Assembly: GCA_029721515.1 (NCBI GenBank)
Contig: CM056559.1
Span: 21,648,565 to 21,712,564 of the forward strand
DNA length: 64,000 bases
DNA from: Synanceia verrucosa
Lineage: Eukaryota; Chordata; Actinopteri; Perciformes; Synanceiidae
Direction of reading: 5' to 3'
The translations under genes and the position numbers were made by a program. The number at the start of each line of letters is the position of its first letter. Position 1 is the first letter of the stretch. The notes beneath the pieces were generated by a model that saw nothing but the letters and a program-made list of their open reading frames with translations, had not been told where the DNA came from and ran no database searches. Below, in pieces: positions 1 to 10,962 of the stretch.

Positions 1-938
1 CACGTCCACCGTCGTTCTGTCCCGCCGATAGATGACCCTGCGGTTGGCTCGCTCTCGGGTACGTTGCCTGGTGACCTGCCCGTGCCTTTCGTCATGAGCC
101 ACTTTCTGGTGTTTCTGCAGCTGGCAGTTGTAAAGAAAAGTCTTTCCGCACAGGTCACACATGAAGGACTTTGAAGCGCCGTGGAGAAGCATGTGGGCTT
201 TCAGCTTGTTGTCCTGAATGAAACTCTTCCCGCAGACTTTACAATGGAACGGCTTCTCACCCGTGTGAATGCGAATGTGCCTCTTCAGGTTCTGCTGCAG
301 GGTGAAGCCGGCGCCACAGGTCTCGCATGTGAACCTCTTCCCTTTGTGGACCGACTGGTGTGTCCTGAGCGACCTCCTCTTCACGAAAGCTTTGCCGCAC
401 ACAGTGCATTTGTGAGGATGCTCGCCGGTGTGAACACTCTTGTGGCTCTGCAGCGTGATCGCGTACCGGAAACTCTCGCCGCAATCAGTGCACTTGTGCG
501 GCTTTTCGACCGAGTGCACAACCTGGTGAGCCTGCAGGGTCTGTTTGGTTTTGAAGGCCTTGCCGCAGGTGGAGCAGGTGAACGGCCTCACGTCTGTGTG
601 CACCAGCTGGTGAGTCTTCAGGTACATTTGTTTTTTGAATGTCTTCTCGCAGAGCTGGCACTTGAAGGTCGCGTACTTCCTCTCCTCGTGCCGCAGCAGG
701 TGATGCTCAAATGTCTCTGTGCTGTGGAACTTTCTGGGGCATTGATCACAGGCGAAAGGCCTCTGCTCTTTGTGGGTGTTCATATGCCTCGTCAGATGAA
801 ACTGCCGGTTGAAGCTCTTGTTACAAACATCACACTCAAAGAGCTTCCCCTTGTTCCTGGATTCTACTTCCTGTGTGTTTTGGCTGCCAGCATTTTGGGA
901 TTCTGCCGTGTTTGTTGTGGTAAAATCCTCTGCTGTGT
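1..938 (-). CDS. zinc-finger gene (left), exon 3, finger array (partial)
   Basis: The acceptor is a T-rich tract ending CATCAG. After about 30 linker residues come nine fingers of the form C-x2-C-x12-H-x3/4-H, from FECDVCNKSF to FMCDLCGKTF. The second half of the visible array has canonical linkers (HTGEKPF). The last 30 or so codons are rich in R and H (RQRTRERANRR). The exon is open to base 1, where the window ends. Confidence 0.93.
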
Positions 939-3121
939 CTGATGAAAAAAAAAGTAACAGAGGAAAAGACTTTTTAAAGAATGAGGGAACATAAATCATT
1001 ATTTAACATCAATGACAGATGAAACTTAAATAATCTATCTAATAGTACCTTTATAGGACTTTAATCTTTAAAAAATGTAATTTCAGATCATTATTATTAA
1101 ATTATTCCTAATACTGTTTATATTTTGCTTTAAAAAATTCTTCCTCTAGACGTACAGTATTTAATACTGTAATTAATTAATAATTAATAATTAATAAGAG
1201 CTATTGACCCTTTATATATTTTTTCAAAAGGAAGTAAGGTCGAAAAACTAAAACTAAATTCCTTCACAGGATTATTTAAACTCACCATTGTTGACACTTT
1301 TCCCTGTGTTTACAATCATAAACTATATTTGTTATTATTTATATTATATTGTTGTTATTGTTATATTAGTCTTTTATTCAAAAACTGTTGTCAGGTTTAG
1401 CATCAGCAACCTAATGATAGGAGATACTGCATGCACAGGATGCCATGTGGCATGACTCTTAGATTACCCTGTTACCCTAACCCTAACCAGTCTCACTGAT
1501 CATGCCTAAACCCAACCAACACACCAATGAAGGCATCGAGTGCGAGCCAGACGCAGAGGAGGGAAGGTCACGTCTTCAAACTCCTGAGGAATAACGTAGT
1601 GTTTTCAATAGATTAGTATTTTAAAGGTAAATCTTTCCTTTAATGGAAACTTACTAGCGTCACGTTCACTCTCTATCCCTGCAGCAGGCGTTGTTTCTGT
1701 CGCTCCTTCCATCTTTAGTTTTAACTTTCCAAAAGGCTTCAGGGTGAAGACCAACCCGCTCTGCTCAAACAGGACCGGACATCCGTTCAGGACGTTTTCT
1801 CTCCACATTCTGGCGTTTTCATAGTTTTCAGTCGTCGTCTTCAGCTCACTCTCCAGCTGCTCCACTCTGACTTTCAGGGTCCAGTTTTCGTTGCGCAGCA
1901 TCGAGGACACTTGTGAGAAAACGGCGTGGATCTTCCTCGTCGCCTCCTGTGCCAACCTTTCTGCCATGCTGTCAAAATCTGTCTGCGAGGATTCAAATAA
2001 AGCAAAAAAATGAATAATAAATTATCCTACAATTAGTTGGAAATGGAAAACGGACTGGTGGTATAATTGCTGAATAATATATTGCAGAAGCACACTATAC
2101 AGACCCTCCTTAATTTAAAAATAATAATAATAGTACAGTAACTCAAGAATGACTATTTCATATGTGAAACAAAATATTAACTGAAATATGAAGGAAATGA
2201 CAAATTTCAGCTTTTTTGGTGGAATATTGGACAATTAGACATCGTCCTGGTGAATTAATTAAATGAGTAAAAAGTAAAATAAAAGTATAAATTACTAGCA
2301 TTGAAATGTACTGATTGGCAGGACAGCCCATTTCAGAAAAAAAATAAATAAATCTCATATAATTGTTGGATAATAACTTTTGACGCATTCGGGTCATCAT
2401 TATCAGTCGGCTATAATTAATATTACTGATAAAGCATCGAATACATTATTCATTCATTAATTAATAGTAGCTTCATAGTAACATTAACCTGAATCTGCAA
2501 AGTAAACTAAGCCACATAAGTGTTGACAAATAAGTAATAACATAATGTCATAAAGTACACAAGAGAACTTAGGTAAGTGTAGGATGACTTCGTTACGTTA
2601 CTTGCCACTGTTTGAACCATCTTTAGCAGTGTACGCTTCATTTGTACGGGGGTAACGCACTATATTTTATACCAGACTTCACGTATAGAAGACAAAAATG
2701 CAGCCACAAAAGGAAACAATATTAATTATAAACGTAATAATATCCCGTCCCTGCATGTATATGTCACTGCGCCGCTGAATGCGCATCAATATACTTATGT
2801 TTCCTCGCATAACTCGACGGTTAGCTACAGTTGACAGTCCGCCATCTTTGATGCGCTTTCATTCGGTCCAGTCTCCTCCAGCAACTGTTTCTGACCCAGT
2901 CATCGCCATAGACTCTTCAGAAAGTTCCAGTACATCTCTGGTTTGAACGTTCGCTAGCAAAAATAAAGTAACACAAATATTAACCGCCGACTAACCTCAC
3001 TTCTCATATTTGATTCCCTCATGGTTTTTTCTTGTTTTGAACTTCCGACGTCAACAGCGGTCTTTATGGCCGTCTCCACGATGGACTTTGCTTCGGAATA
3101 AAACACCAAGTTTTCGGACAT
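1..3121 (-). CDS. C2H2 zinc-finger protein gene, left paralogue, 3' end beyond window
   Basis: Probable nuclear DNA-binding transcription factor. Three coding exons (3121-2996, 1982-1655, 938-1) join in one frame: exon 1 ends in phase 0 at a GTTAGT donor, exon 2 ends in phase 1 at GTAAGT, and exon 3 begins with the two bases that complete the codon. This gives 464 codons before the left edge. The N-terminus (MSENLVFYSEAKSIVE...) is helical, followed by a likely coiled coil (NENWTLKVRVEQLESELK). There is no KRAB, SCAN or BTB motif. Nine C2H2 fingers are visible, with TGEKP-type linkers between some, then a basic stretch after finger 9. The neighbour at 3873-6783 has a matching finger block followed by six more fingers, so this gene probably continues left. 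The DNA target is unknown; the family call is firm and the symbol is not. Confidence 0.9.
939..1654 (-). other. intron 2 of left zinc-finger gene
   Basis: AT-rich. It contains a short CCCTAA-like telomeric motif at 1464-1488. I see no other feature. Confidence 0.75.
1655..1982 (-). CDS. zinc-finger gene (left), coding exon 2
   Basis: Acceptor CCTCGCAG, donor GTAAGT; 328 bases, phase 0 in and phase 1 out. It begins TDFDSMAERLAQEATRKI and continues with a heptad-like region (LKVRVEQLESELKTTTENYE), likely a dimerising coiled coil. An internal ATG at 1967 could serve as a start if exon 1 were skipped. Confidence 0.85.
1983..2995 (-). other. intron 1 of left zinc-finger gene
   Basis: AT-rich on the left. 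At 2841-2850 the minus strand reads CAAAGATGGC, a YY1-like core that often sits at housekeeping start sites, in a locally less AT-rich stretch. No other coding signal is seen. Confidence 0.6.
2996..3121 (-). CDS. zinc-finger gene (left), coding exon 1
   Basis: Forty-two codons from ATG at 3121-3119 to GAG before a GTTAGT donor. The peptide has a helical segment (SEAKSIVETAIKTAVDV) like the first residues of many fish zinc-finger proteins. The ATG was chosen because the frame joins exon 2 without a shift. The donor is not a perfect consensus. Confidence 0.8.
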
Positions 3122-3773
3122 TTTTAAATTAAAGTTAACAGTCTACTCGTGAAGAAGCGCTGATAAACAGCAGCGGCCATTGGTTCCGGAGAAGGAAGTA
3201 CGGTAAAGGTGAAGTCACATTTCAAAATAAAAGTCGATTTAAAGTTGCTTCAATTGCAAATGTTCTTTAATTGCAATAACGAACGACAAAAATATACAGT
3301 ATCTACAGTGCCATGATACAGACAACTCTACATTAGAACGGCATTTTACAATTAAAATATCTGTTTGAAAAATTACATCCTTAATGCCTTTTTTTAATTA
3401 ATTATGAATTAGCACAACATAAATTAATACAAATTATGGAACCCTAAAACAAAATGCCATTCAAAAGTGACTGCAAACTTTACTTTAATATGATCTCAAC
3501 TGGAGGAGAGAAATAATTTAGAACTATAAATGGCATGGACAAGGCTGCTAACAAATGTGAAGACTCAGAGTAGAGCTGCAAAACACCTATGCTATGGATT
3601 ACTATTTTAATTCTTCTGGATTCATCCTTTAACTCTAGCTCGGTGACATCAGTGAGTTACAAGCATCCCTTTGTAACTGTGATATACTTTTGTATATTTT
3701 TACAGACAAATCCCCTGTCATTAAACTAGTATGTTAAGATAGTGGATTGTACCAGCTCTCAACACATTAGGAA
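3122..3773. other. intergenic spacer between the two zinc-finger genes
   Basis: About 0.65 kb holding the upstream region of the left gene and sequence beyond the likely polyadenylation site of the right gene. AT-rich; no open frame or repeat recognised. Confidence 0.6.
3180..3205 (-). promoter_or_regulatory. ETS-like sites upstream of left zinc-finger gene
   Basis: TTCCGGAGAAGGAAGT lies about 65 bases upstream of the ATG at 3121 and holds two GGAA cores on opposite strands. ETS motifs at this position are common in TATA-less vertebrate promoters. The promoter role is inference. Confidence 0.35.
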
Positions 3774-3779
3774 TTTATT
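3774..3779 (-). terminator. candidate polyadenylation signal of right zinc-finger gene
   Basis: The minus strand reads AATAAA about 95 bases after the stop codon at 3873-3875. It is the nearest canonical hexamer I noticed downstream of that gene. Confidence 0.4.
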
Positions 3780-3872
3780 TTTGAAAACAACAGTTTGGAC
3801 ACAAAAGCACTGCAGCCACACACAAGTAATTTGGTAATGTTCCTAAGTATGATTACATCACGGTGCCGTCAC

Positions 3873-5470
3873 CTACGGCCCGTCACAGCTGTGCTTCTTG
3901 AGCTGCCTTGAATCCGAGAAACCCTGGCCGCACTGCTGGCACGAGTACAGCTTCTCCCCCGTGTGGACCTGCATGTGGGACTTGAGCTGGTTCGACTGGT
4001 GGAACTTCCTGTGACAGTACAAGCACTCAAAAGGCTTCTCGCCCGTGTGGATCCGCATGTGCCTGTAGAAGTTCCCGTCTGTTCTGAAGGCCTTGCCGCA
4101 CTGGTCGCACTTGTATGGCTTCTCGCCCGTGTGAATCCGCTCGTGCTGTTTCAGGCTGCCTGCGTGGAAAAACCTCTTCCCGCAAACGTCACAAACAAAG
4201 GGCTTCTCCCCCGCGTGGCTTCGCTGGTGATAGCCAAAAGAGTACTTGTTGTGGAAGGACTTCCCGCATATGCCACAGTTGAACTCCTTGTGCTCGCTGT
4301 GACCTCTTTCGTGGAGTTTGAGCGAGCATGCGGCGCTGAAACCTCGCAGACAGATCTTACAGCTGAACGGTTTCACTGATGACTTGTTTTGCTGCTTCCT
4401 GGTCTGGAGCGATCGCTGGGTGCCGTCCACTTCCTCATTCCTGTCGGCATGCACGTACCGCTGATGTATCTGCAGCCTGCAGTTGAAGAGGAAGGTCTTC
4501 CCGCACAAGTCGCACATGAAAGGTTTCCTGGCGCCGTGGATGAGCATGTGGGACTTCAGCTTCGTGTTGTCTGAGAAGCTCTTGCTGCACTCCTTGCAGG
4601 CGAACGGCTTCTCTCCTGTGTGGATGCGAATGTGCCTCTTGAGGTTGTTATTCAGGCTGAACCTCGCCCCACATATGTGGCAGGTGAACGGTTTCTCCCC
4701 GGTGTGGACCATGCTGTGTCTTTTCAGGGCCGTGCCGGTGCGGTACGACCCGTTGCACACGGTGCATATGAACGGACTGACGCCCGTGTGTTTCCTCTTA
4801 TGCACGGTGAGGGAGTGGGCGTATTTGAACGTCTCCTCGCACATCGTGCATTTGTACTTTTTGGCGTTCGAGTGAACCATCTGATGGAAGCGGAGGGTGT
4901 CTTTGCTCTTGAACTCCTTCCCACACGTCGCGCAGCTGAACGGCCTCTCCTCCGTGTGCACCGACATGTGACACTTCAGCTGCACCGTCGTCCGGCATGT
5001 CTTGTCACAAAGCTGGCACTTCAGCTTCTGGTTCCATTTCTCGTGACGCAGCAGGTGGTTCTCCAGAGACGGCTTGATCCTGAAGGTTTTGCCGCACTGG
5101 TCGCAGGTGAACGGCTTCGGCGGTTTCATCCGCTCGTGACGCTTCAGGTGATTCTGGAGCGACTGCTCTTTTCGGTACGAGCGTTTACAGCGAGGACAGG
5201 GGAAGGGCAGGGGGGCTTTACTCGTCTCATGGCGCTCGAGGTGATTTTCCAAGGACTTCTTCACAAGGAAGCTTTTGCCACACTGCTCACAGGGAAAAGA
5301 CATCTTGTGGACCTTCATGTGTTTCTTCAAATCTCCTTTCCAATGAAAGCTGGCGGTGCAACGCTCACAGGAAAAGCGCTTCACAGTCTGGGGAGCTGAT
5401 TGTTTGAGCGCTCCACCCTGCACTCCTGTGGCCTTCATGTCCTTCTCTTCAGTGCTGTTGTCGATGAAAA
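3873..5470 (-). CDS. zinc-finger gene (right), exon 4, 17-finger array and stop
   Basis: Acceptor GTTCCCAG; phase 1 in; stop TAG at 3875-3873. Fingers run from FSCERCTASF to YSCQQCGQGF. Fingers 1-6 have short, mostly non-TGEKP linkers; several fingers from 8 onwards carry HTGEKPF. Finger 17 keeps both cysteines and one histidine but ends HSCDGP, so it is C2HC or a decayed finger. Confidence 0.95.
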
Positions 5471-6783
5471 CTGGGAACACAGAAATTAGTCTATTATTAT
5501 TATTATTGATTATTACTTTACTTTGACATTATGGTCTTTTATACATACATCATACCTTCTTCAGCTTTATAAGTTGGTCTCCTCATCCTCCTCGTTCTCC
5601 TCAGAGGAGTCTCTTCCACAGATTTCTGCTATGTGTGAAAATATAATTTAAGTTTAATTTTTTCATTCAATGATGAGTGATCAGCACCTTAACAGTAAAT
5701 GGTTTCCTTAGCATTACTTTTCCTATTTATATAGAAACTTGACAGTAGAAACATTTGACAAGATTATTGCTTAAAGACAAGGACCCACTGACATGTAGAC
5801 AGTAGCTCCAGAGCTGGAGAATACACATGAGAGTTTTAAATCTGCTTCAAGGTGAATCTGAATCTGAAATCAAAAGCTGGACAGAAACAGCGACCTTTTC
5901 CTGCAGCTGCATCGAGTCGACACCACTGGAGTCTGGACTGGGGACGTCTTGAGCCGTGGACGCTGGCGAGGATGTTGGTTTGAGGACCAGCTGCATTGTT
6001 TCCGTGGTTTCGAAGACAGTCGTCAACGGTGCGGGGGGCTGGTTGGCCACTTGGCTGTCATCCACAGAGCAGACGCCAACAAACACCTCAGGCTGAGGCA
6101 TGGTCACAGATCCAGGAACAGCTTCAGCGCTTCCTACTGAAAGCAGAGAGTTCGAGGTGGAGTCCATGGCAGCAGGACTGGTGGAGACGGGTGGTGCTCC
6201 TATGTCAAAGACAGAGAGAGAAAGAGAGCGGTGTTACATCAGCTTCACCTCATGAATCAAAGGATTTACAGAACTGTGTGGCCAAATCTAAAACACCACA
6301 GGTTGTTGCTGCAGCTGCAGAACTCATTTCAGTATTATTTCCTCATACTCAGTACACCAACCATGACACATGGCACATTAATAACATAAGGCACTCACCT
6401 GTCAGGGAGCCGCTGGCCGGGTCTCCCGGTGTGATGCTCCTCAGCTCCTTCTCCAGCTGCTCCATCTCTCTGCCCAGCTGACCCACCCTGGCCTCCAGCT
6501 CATGCTCCAGCTGCCCGGCTTTCCTCTGCAGGACGTCCTCCAGCTGCTCCACTTTGGCCCGCAGAGCCTCGTTCTCCTCGAACAGCTCCGAGGAGAACTC
6601 CGTGAACACTTTGTGGATCTGCGCCACCAGACACTTCTCTATCTCCTGGATTTCACCGAGTTTCGCCTCTTCCCACTCCGCGGTTGGCGCCTCTTTCGCC
6701 CAGGCGTCCCTGAAAACGGACACGGCCGCCTGGATGGCGACTTCCACGACCGACGCCACTTCGCTGCCGAACCTCGCCTCCAT
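3873..6783 (-). CDS. C2H2 zinc-finger protein gene, right paralogue, complete
   Basis: Probable nuclear DNA-binding protein of 786 residues from four exons (6783-6399, 6199-5895, 5628-5556, 5470-3873); all three joins agree in phase. Exon 1 encodes a helical, probably coiled-coil N-terminus (MEARFGSEVASVVEVAIQAA, then LEDVLQRKAGQLEHELEARV). Exons 2 and 3 encode a low-complexity acidic/serine-rich linker and a short basic segment (LRRTRRMRRPTYK). Exon 4 encodes 16 C2H2 fingers and a seventeenth that ends in HSC instead of H-x3-H. A 25-residue linker separates fingers 11 and 12. The first base of exon 1 is set by the first in-frame ATG. No KRAB or other named effector domain is seen, so I give no symbol. 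The finger block around NNLKRHIRIHTGEKPF is shared with the left gene. Confidence 0.92.
5556..5628 (-). CDS. zinc-finger gene (right), exon 3 (73 bases)
   Basis: Acceptor CACATAG, donor GTATGA. Translates as QKSVEETPLRRTRRMRRPTY then KAEE; the basic cluster could act as a nuclear localisation signal. Phase 0 in, phase 1 out, matching exon 4. Confidence 0.8.
5895..6199 (-). CDS. zinc-finger gene (right), exon 2
   Basis: Acceptor GACATAG. Encodes a linker rich in S, T, P and V (MDSTSNSLLSVGSAEAVPGS). The donor is AAAAG/GTCGCT, weaker than consensus, but it is the one that gives phase 0 and joins exon 3 in frame. Confidence 0.75.
6399..6783 (-). CDS. zinc-finger gene (right), exon 1
   Basis: Starts MEARFGSEVASVVEVAIQAA and runs into a long charged helix with leucine heptads (EENEALRAKVEQLEDVLQRK), a likely coiled coil. 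Donor GTGAGT; phase 1 out. Similar in layout to exons 1 and 2 of the left gene combined. Confidence 0.9.
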
Positions 6784-6959
6784 CGTCCTTCAGTGGGATC
6801 AAAAGCTCAGCCGAACATGTCTGTTAACCAGCAGAACATCTTACAGCTCAAACAGGGGGTCGATCAACACTCAGCAGGACTTTCGAACATTAACACCACC
6901 TTTCTTCCGTGGAACTGTTAATCTATGGCGGTCGGTGCGCCTCTGAAAAGTGTCCGTAG

Positions 6960-6990
6960 TGCTCGACTTCCGCTTCCGGCGTCACGTCTA
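6960..6990 (-). promoter_or_regulatory. ETS/CRE-like cluster upstream of right zinc-finger gene
   Basis: CTTCCGG at 6973-6979, a second TTCCGC just before it, and CGTCACG at 6980-6986 lie about 190 bases upstream of the ATG. This resembles a TATA-less promoter core. The role is inferred from motif and position only. Confidence 0.4.
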
Positions 6991-9900
6991 CATTTCAAAG
7001 TTAAATGCCAATAAAACCACATAACTCTGTTTACTCTGTTTAAAGACCTTTATCCTTACCTACTTACCTTACTATCCTTAAATTATCTATATATCTATCT
7101 ATTATATCATAACTGATTAGTTAATGTATGTTAAGTACTATAATAGTAACTGATATTGTCAGATAAATGTAGTGAAGTAAAAAGGATAATATTTGCCTCC
7201 AAAGTGGAGAAGAATTGGAATAGAAAGTAGCATGAAATGAAAAAAGTAGCTCAAATGCACCACAGATAAAAACTAGAATGTGTTGTAGTTATGTTGAAGT
7301 CAGCTAAAATACAATTTTTATTGATCAAGGGTCATAATATTACTGGATGGGTTTTACATTTTAAGTTCATTATTTTATGCTTCCAGATATAGTTTTTTCT
7401 ACAAAAGTTTCAATGACTGATCATGTTCTTTAACAGTTTGGCAGAATTTACTTAATTGTAAAAGTAGACATCTTTGGGGGCTCAACTGTTATGTACTGCA
7501 CAATTATACAGGCATTCATCAGCAAAGACAGTTTTAGGTTTGTTTTAACAGAGCTTTCAGTATTTGTTTTTGCTTTGCAAAGAAGAAGACACACAGACTT
7601 TATCTTTCAGTATCACAATTTGTATTTTTCAATTCAAAGAAAGGCCTGTACCGAGCAAATGATCGCAGTTGATTCTGATCGTTTTACACTTCATCATCAG
7701 TTCATTCACCCCTTTCCTCACATTGGTAGTTGTGTTACACAGTGATTGCATAGTGGAAGGATGGGACTCGAAGACATGCACAGCAGTACCATGATAGAGA
7801 CTATGCCACTCATGCAACCTCTTTGTCCACGTCACCATGGATCAACTCCTTATCCTGTACAGACACAGACAGGCTGAGGGCAGATAAGACAGTGGTGCTC
7901 TGGAGGCCTGGGAGGAGAGATTCACTCATCAGCACTGGACTATCTCACAACTTAATCTGGAAGAACAAATAATTCAGAGGATTGAGGGAGTTTTTTTACT
8001 GCAGAAAAATGAACCCATGTTAGGAATGATGTTGCTTAAAATCATCCTAAAGTGACGGAGGAATATGTTCTAAGAAATCCGGTGCGTTCAAAGATATTAA
8101 ACCCTCCTATAAAAGATCCACGTGTCCACAAAATCAGCCTCCCATAACTCCCCAAAATATCAAAACTGAAGTCACCAGTCACCTCCACTACTGAACTGAA
8201 TGTTCCTATTAATGTGTGGTTAAGTGTCAGCTACACTTTTTGAAATTATCGATCTCCTTAGAAACTTAAGGTAGAATACAAATGTGAACACATGAATGAA
8301 AGCTACAACCAACAATTGATTTCATTGCCGGTTAAAATGGCGATTTGTCAGGATACACAGGCTTTGTCTGTAAAATATTAGAAAACAATGAAAAATCCCT
8401 GTTGCCATGGAGCTCAAGGCGATGTCTTCTATTGTTGTTTTGTTTGACCAACTGTTCATAAAGATAATTCAGTTTGTAAAGTCAAACCAACCAAAGTATG
8501 TTTGCTTTAAAAATTAATCTTGTGTGGATCAATCAACTGATTAATCATTTAACTTTTTCTCTAACTGATCCTGCAGCAGCTTCAGACAAACTTTTCTTCC
8601 ACCTGACCAGATTCCTCTTCAGGATCCCCAACACCACTGACCATCAGGCCTCACCTCTGCATCCACTGTGCAAAGAAAAAGTTGCATAAAGTTTCAGTCA
8701 TTGTCATCAATGTTACTCTCTGTACTTCTGCATACTGCTGTGTGGTTTTGGTGTACACAATGCAACATGTCAAATACTGAAACTGTTTGATGTTTGTAGC
8801 TGAATGACTCTTTCTCTAAATATTAAGTTCACTTTCTGTCTGGTTTTAGATCTTCTCTGATCCACACACTGCAGCACCAAACACCCAAACTGAAATCAAC
8901 ACCGTTATGAATTCATTTCCAGAGAGAAAAGAAAACACTGACTATAAATACACGAATGATAAACCAAAAGGTATTTTATTCGTCACTTCATCGCAGCGAC
9001 AGACTGAGGTTGATGTGAACAGAACAGCAGAGATGCACACAGACAGGCAGGGTCTGTCAGGAAGTCAAACACAGCTTCTGCTTGTTTCTGACATCCTTTG
9101 TGACGTTAGCGACTTAGCTGAACCCTGCATGCTTTGCCCTGTGTGCATCCACAGCAACAACGTGTGTCAGTTTATTTTGCTGTTAGATTCATCATCGTAC
9201 ACAGCAGAGGACTGCACCGTGTCACCGAACACCTGGAAGATTTGCTCGTTCGAAGTTCACCTCTTTTAACTCCACTGTGTCCAACATGCATGTACATGAT
9301 TGCATTGATGCGGCGCTCACATCCAGCTTAGATGCATAAAGTGTTCAAAGTAAAACATGATTACAGAAAGTCACAGTTCTCCAGATGTGTTTTATGATAA
9401 ACACAAACCACAAACGGATCAGGACAGAATATAAAATCCAACCAAAGGAGCAGTCAGATATAATAATACTATCATAACCTCAACATTACACCTTAAAAAA
9501 AACAGAAATGAGTAACCTGGTAGATACTGACTGAAAGTGTAAAACAAGTTCTGAATGGGATTCTTTATGAAAAGTTTAAAGTCCAACTGAAATCACATTT
9601 TGAGGTCAAAAATAATGTCAGTATTTCTTTGCTGTTGATGTGAAGAAAGGGCAGAAGTTTAGTTGGTTTTGATCTAGAAGCTCTGCTCCTCCATGAAACA
9701 AAGCACAGCTGTTCCCAAAAACATGAAAAATATATTCATGCTCATTTCAAATAGATGAACTTATCCTGATACTCCTTTTACTGGGATTCACAAAACCAGT
9801 CAGTTGAGAAATTTTAATTGTGCTGCTCGACTTTGAACCAGAACGAGGAAGACAAAAACAAAAGATCACAGGTTTTTTTTTTTTTTTTTTAGCTCCCAGT

Positions 9901-10001
9901 ACAATTTTTTTTTCTTTTCCTGGTTTTACTGGTTTTTATTGGTTTGGGAACGGCCTTCATCACAGACTCTCTGTCATTTTATAATCCTTCTACTATCACG
10001 C

Positions 10002-10037
10002 TTTATATTTATCATCATTCTTAATGATAAATATAAA
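10002..10037. repeat. perfect 14-bp inverted repeat, 8-base loop
   Basis: TTTATATTTATCAT at 10002-10015 and its exact reverse complement at 10024-10037. Very AT-rich. It could be a cruciform-prone site or part of a decayed mobile element. Confidence 0.8.
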
Positions 10038-10084
10038 TTTATCAATAATGATCTCTGTTTTTGATTTCACTGGCATATTATAGC

Positions 10085-10210
10085 ATCAACTATTTTTTTA
10101 ATTTTATTGTCTGTCTGCCTTTGTTTTAATGTGTTGCATTGTTCTTTTGGTAAAGCCCTTTGATCTACCTTGTATAAAAAATGTTCTACTAATAAAGTTA
10201 TTATTATCTG
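10085..10210 (+). mobile_element. LINE-like 3' tail fragment
   Basis: The plus strand carries TTGCATTGTTCTTTTGG, then AAAGCCCTTTGATCTACC and a run ending AATAAAGTTATTATTA. This pattern resembles the 3' ends of fish L2/Rex-type retroelements. Short and without coding sequence, so the family is uncertain. Confidence 0.4.
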
Positions 10211-10925
10211 TGGACTGGAAACTAACTGTATTCTGATGAAATTAATTTAAAGCAGGGAGGCACCGTCATGAAACCAAAAATAAAATTACATAAATATTTT
10301 TACAGAGCAGACGTGTGTGTGTGTTGTACTGTAGCGTGATTTCAGCTGGACTTAAACTGAAAGAAAAGAAATGAGTGAGGTGTTCAAACAGTAGCAGTGA
10401 AGCTCAGAGTGCTTTTAAAAAGGACCTTAAATGCTATCTGACACATGACGCTCCCACCAGTGCAGTTTAGGAGCATCGACAGGTTTAGGAGACGGTTTCT
10501 CCTCTTCCTTTTCATTTATGGCTTTGTGGAGTTTACAGGAAATGTGGACGCTGAGTCAGCGGCTGCAAAGACGAGCTTCTATTGACGAGCGATTCCTCTC
10601 CAAGCAAAACATGCAACCTCACAGCTTTTTTCTGGATATGTGGTCAGTCTGATATCCTGGTTCTCAGCCATGTGTCACTTTCATTCATTCATCCATTCAT
10701 TCCTGTCTACACTGATGGGATGTTGACCTGGACATTTTGATGACCTTTCACACTCTGGAACGTCTTCATGACCTTTGACATTTTAAAGTTACTTCTTCTG
10801 TTTGTTGTGTTGTGGATCGGACGTGTCTGGAAGACTAAGGTGGTGTCTGAGGGGACAAACACATGAACATGTTAAGCACACGCTAACATAAATAACCTGA
10901 GAGCTATGGAGACCCTGGGAGAGGA

Positions 10926-10962
10926 GAGCAGCAGCAGCAGCACACACGCACACACACACACT
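10926..10962. repeat. short AGC and CA tract
   Basis: Five or so AGC units pass directly into a CA dinucleotide tract with a CACGCA interruption. Confidence 0.85.

Noticed and set aside
181..942. Plus-strand open frame of about 250 codons
   Set aside because: It lies antisense to the zinc-finger exon; the minus strand has the C2H2 pattern and splice sites.
3963..5399. Several plus-strand open frames
   Set aside because: Antisense shadows of the 17-finger exon; no family features.
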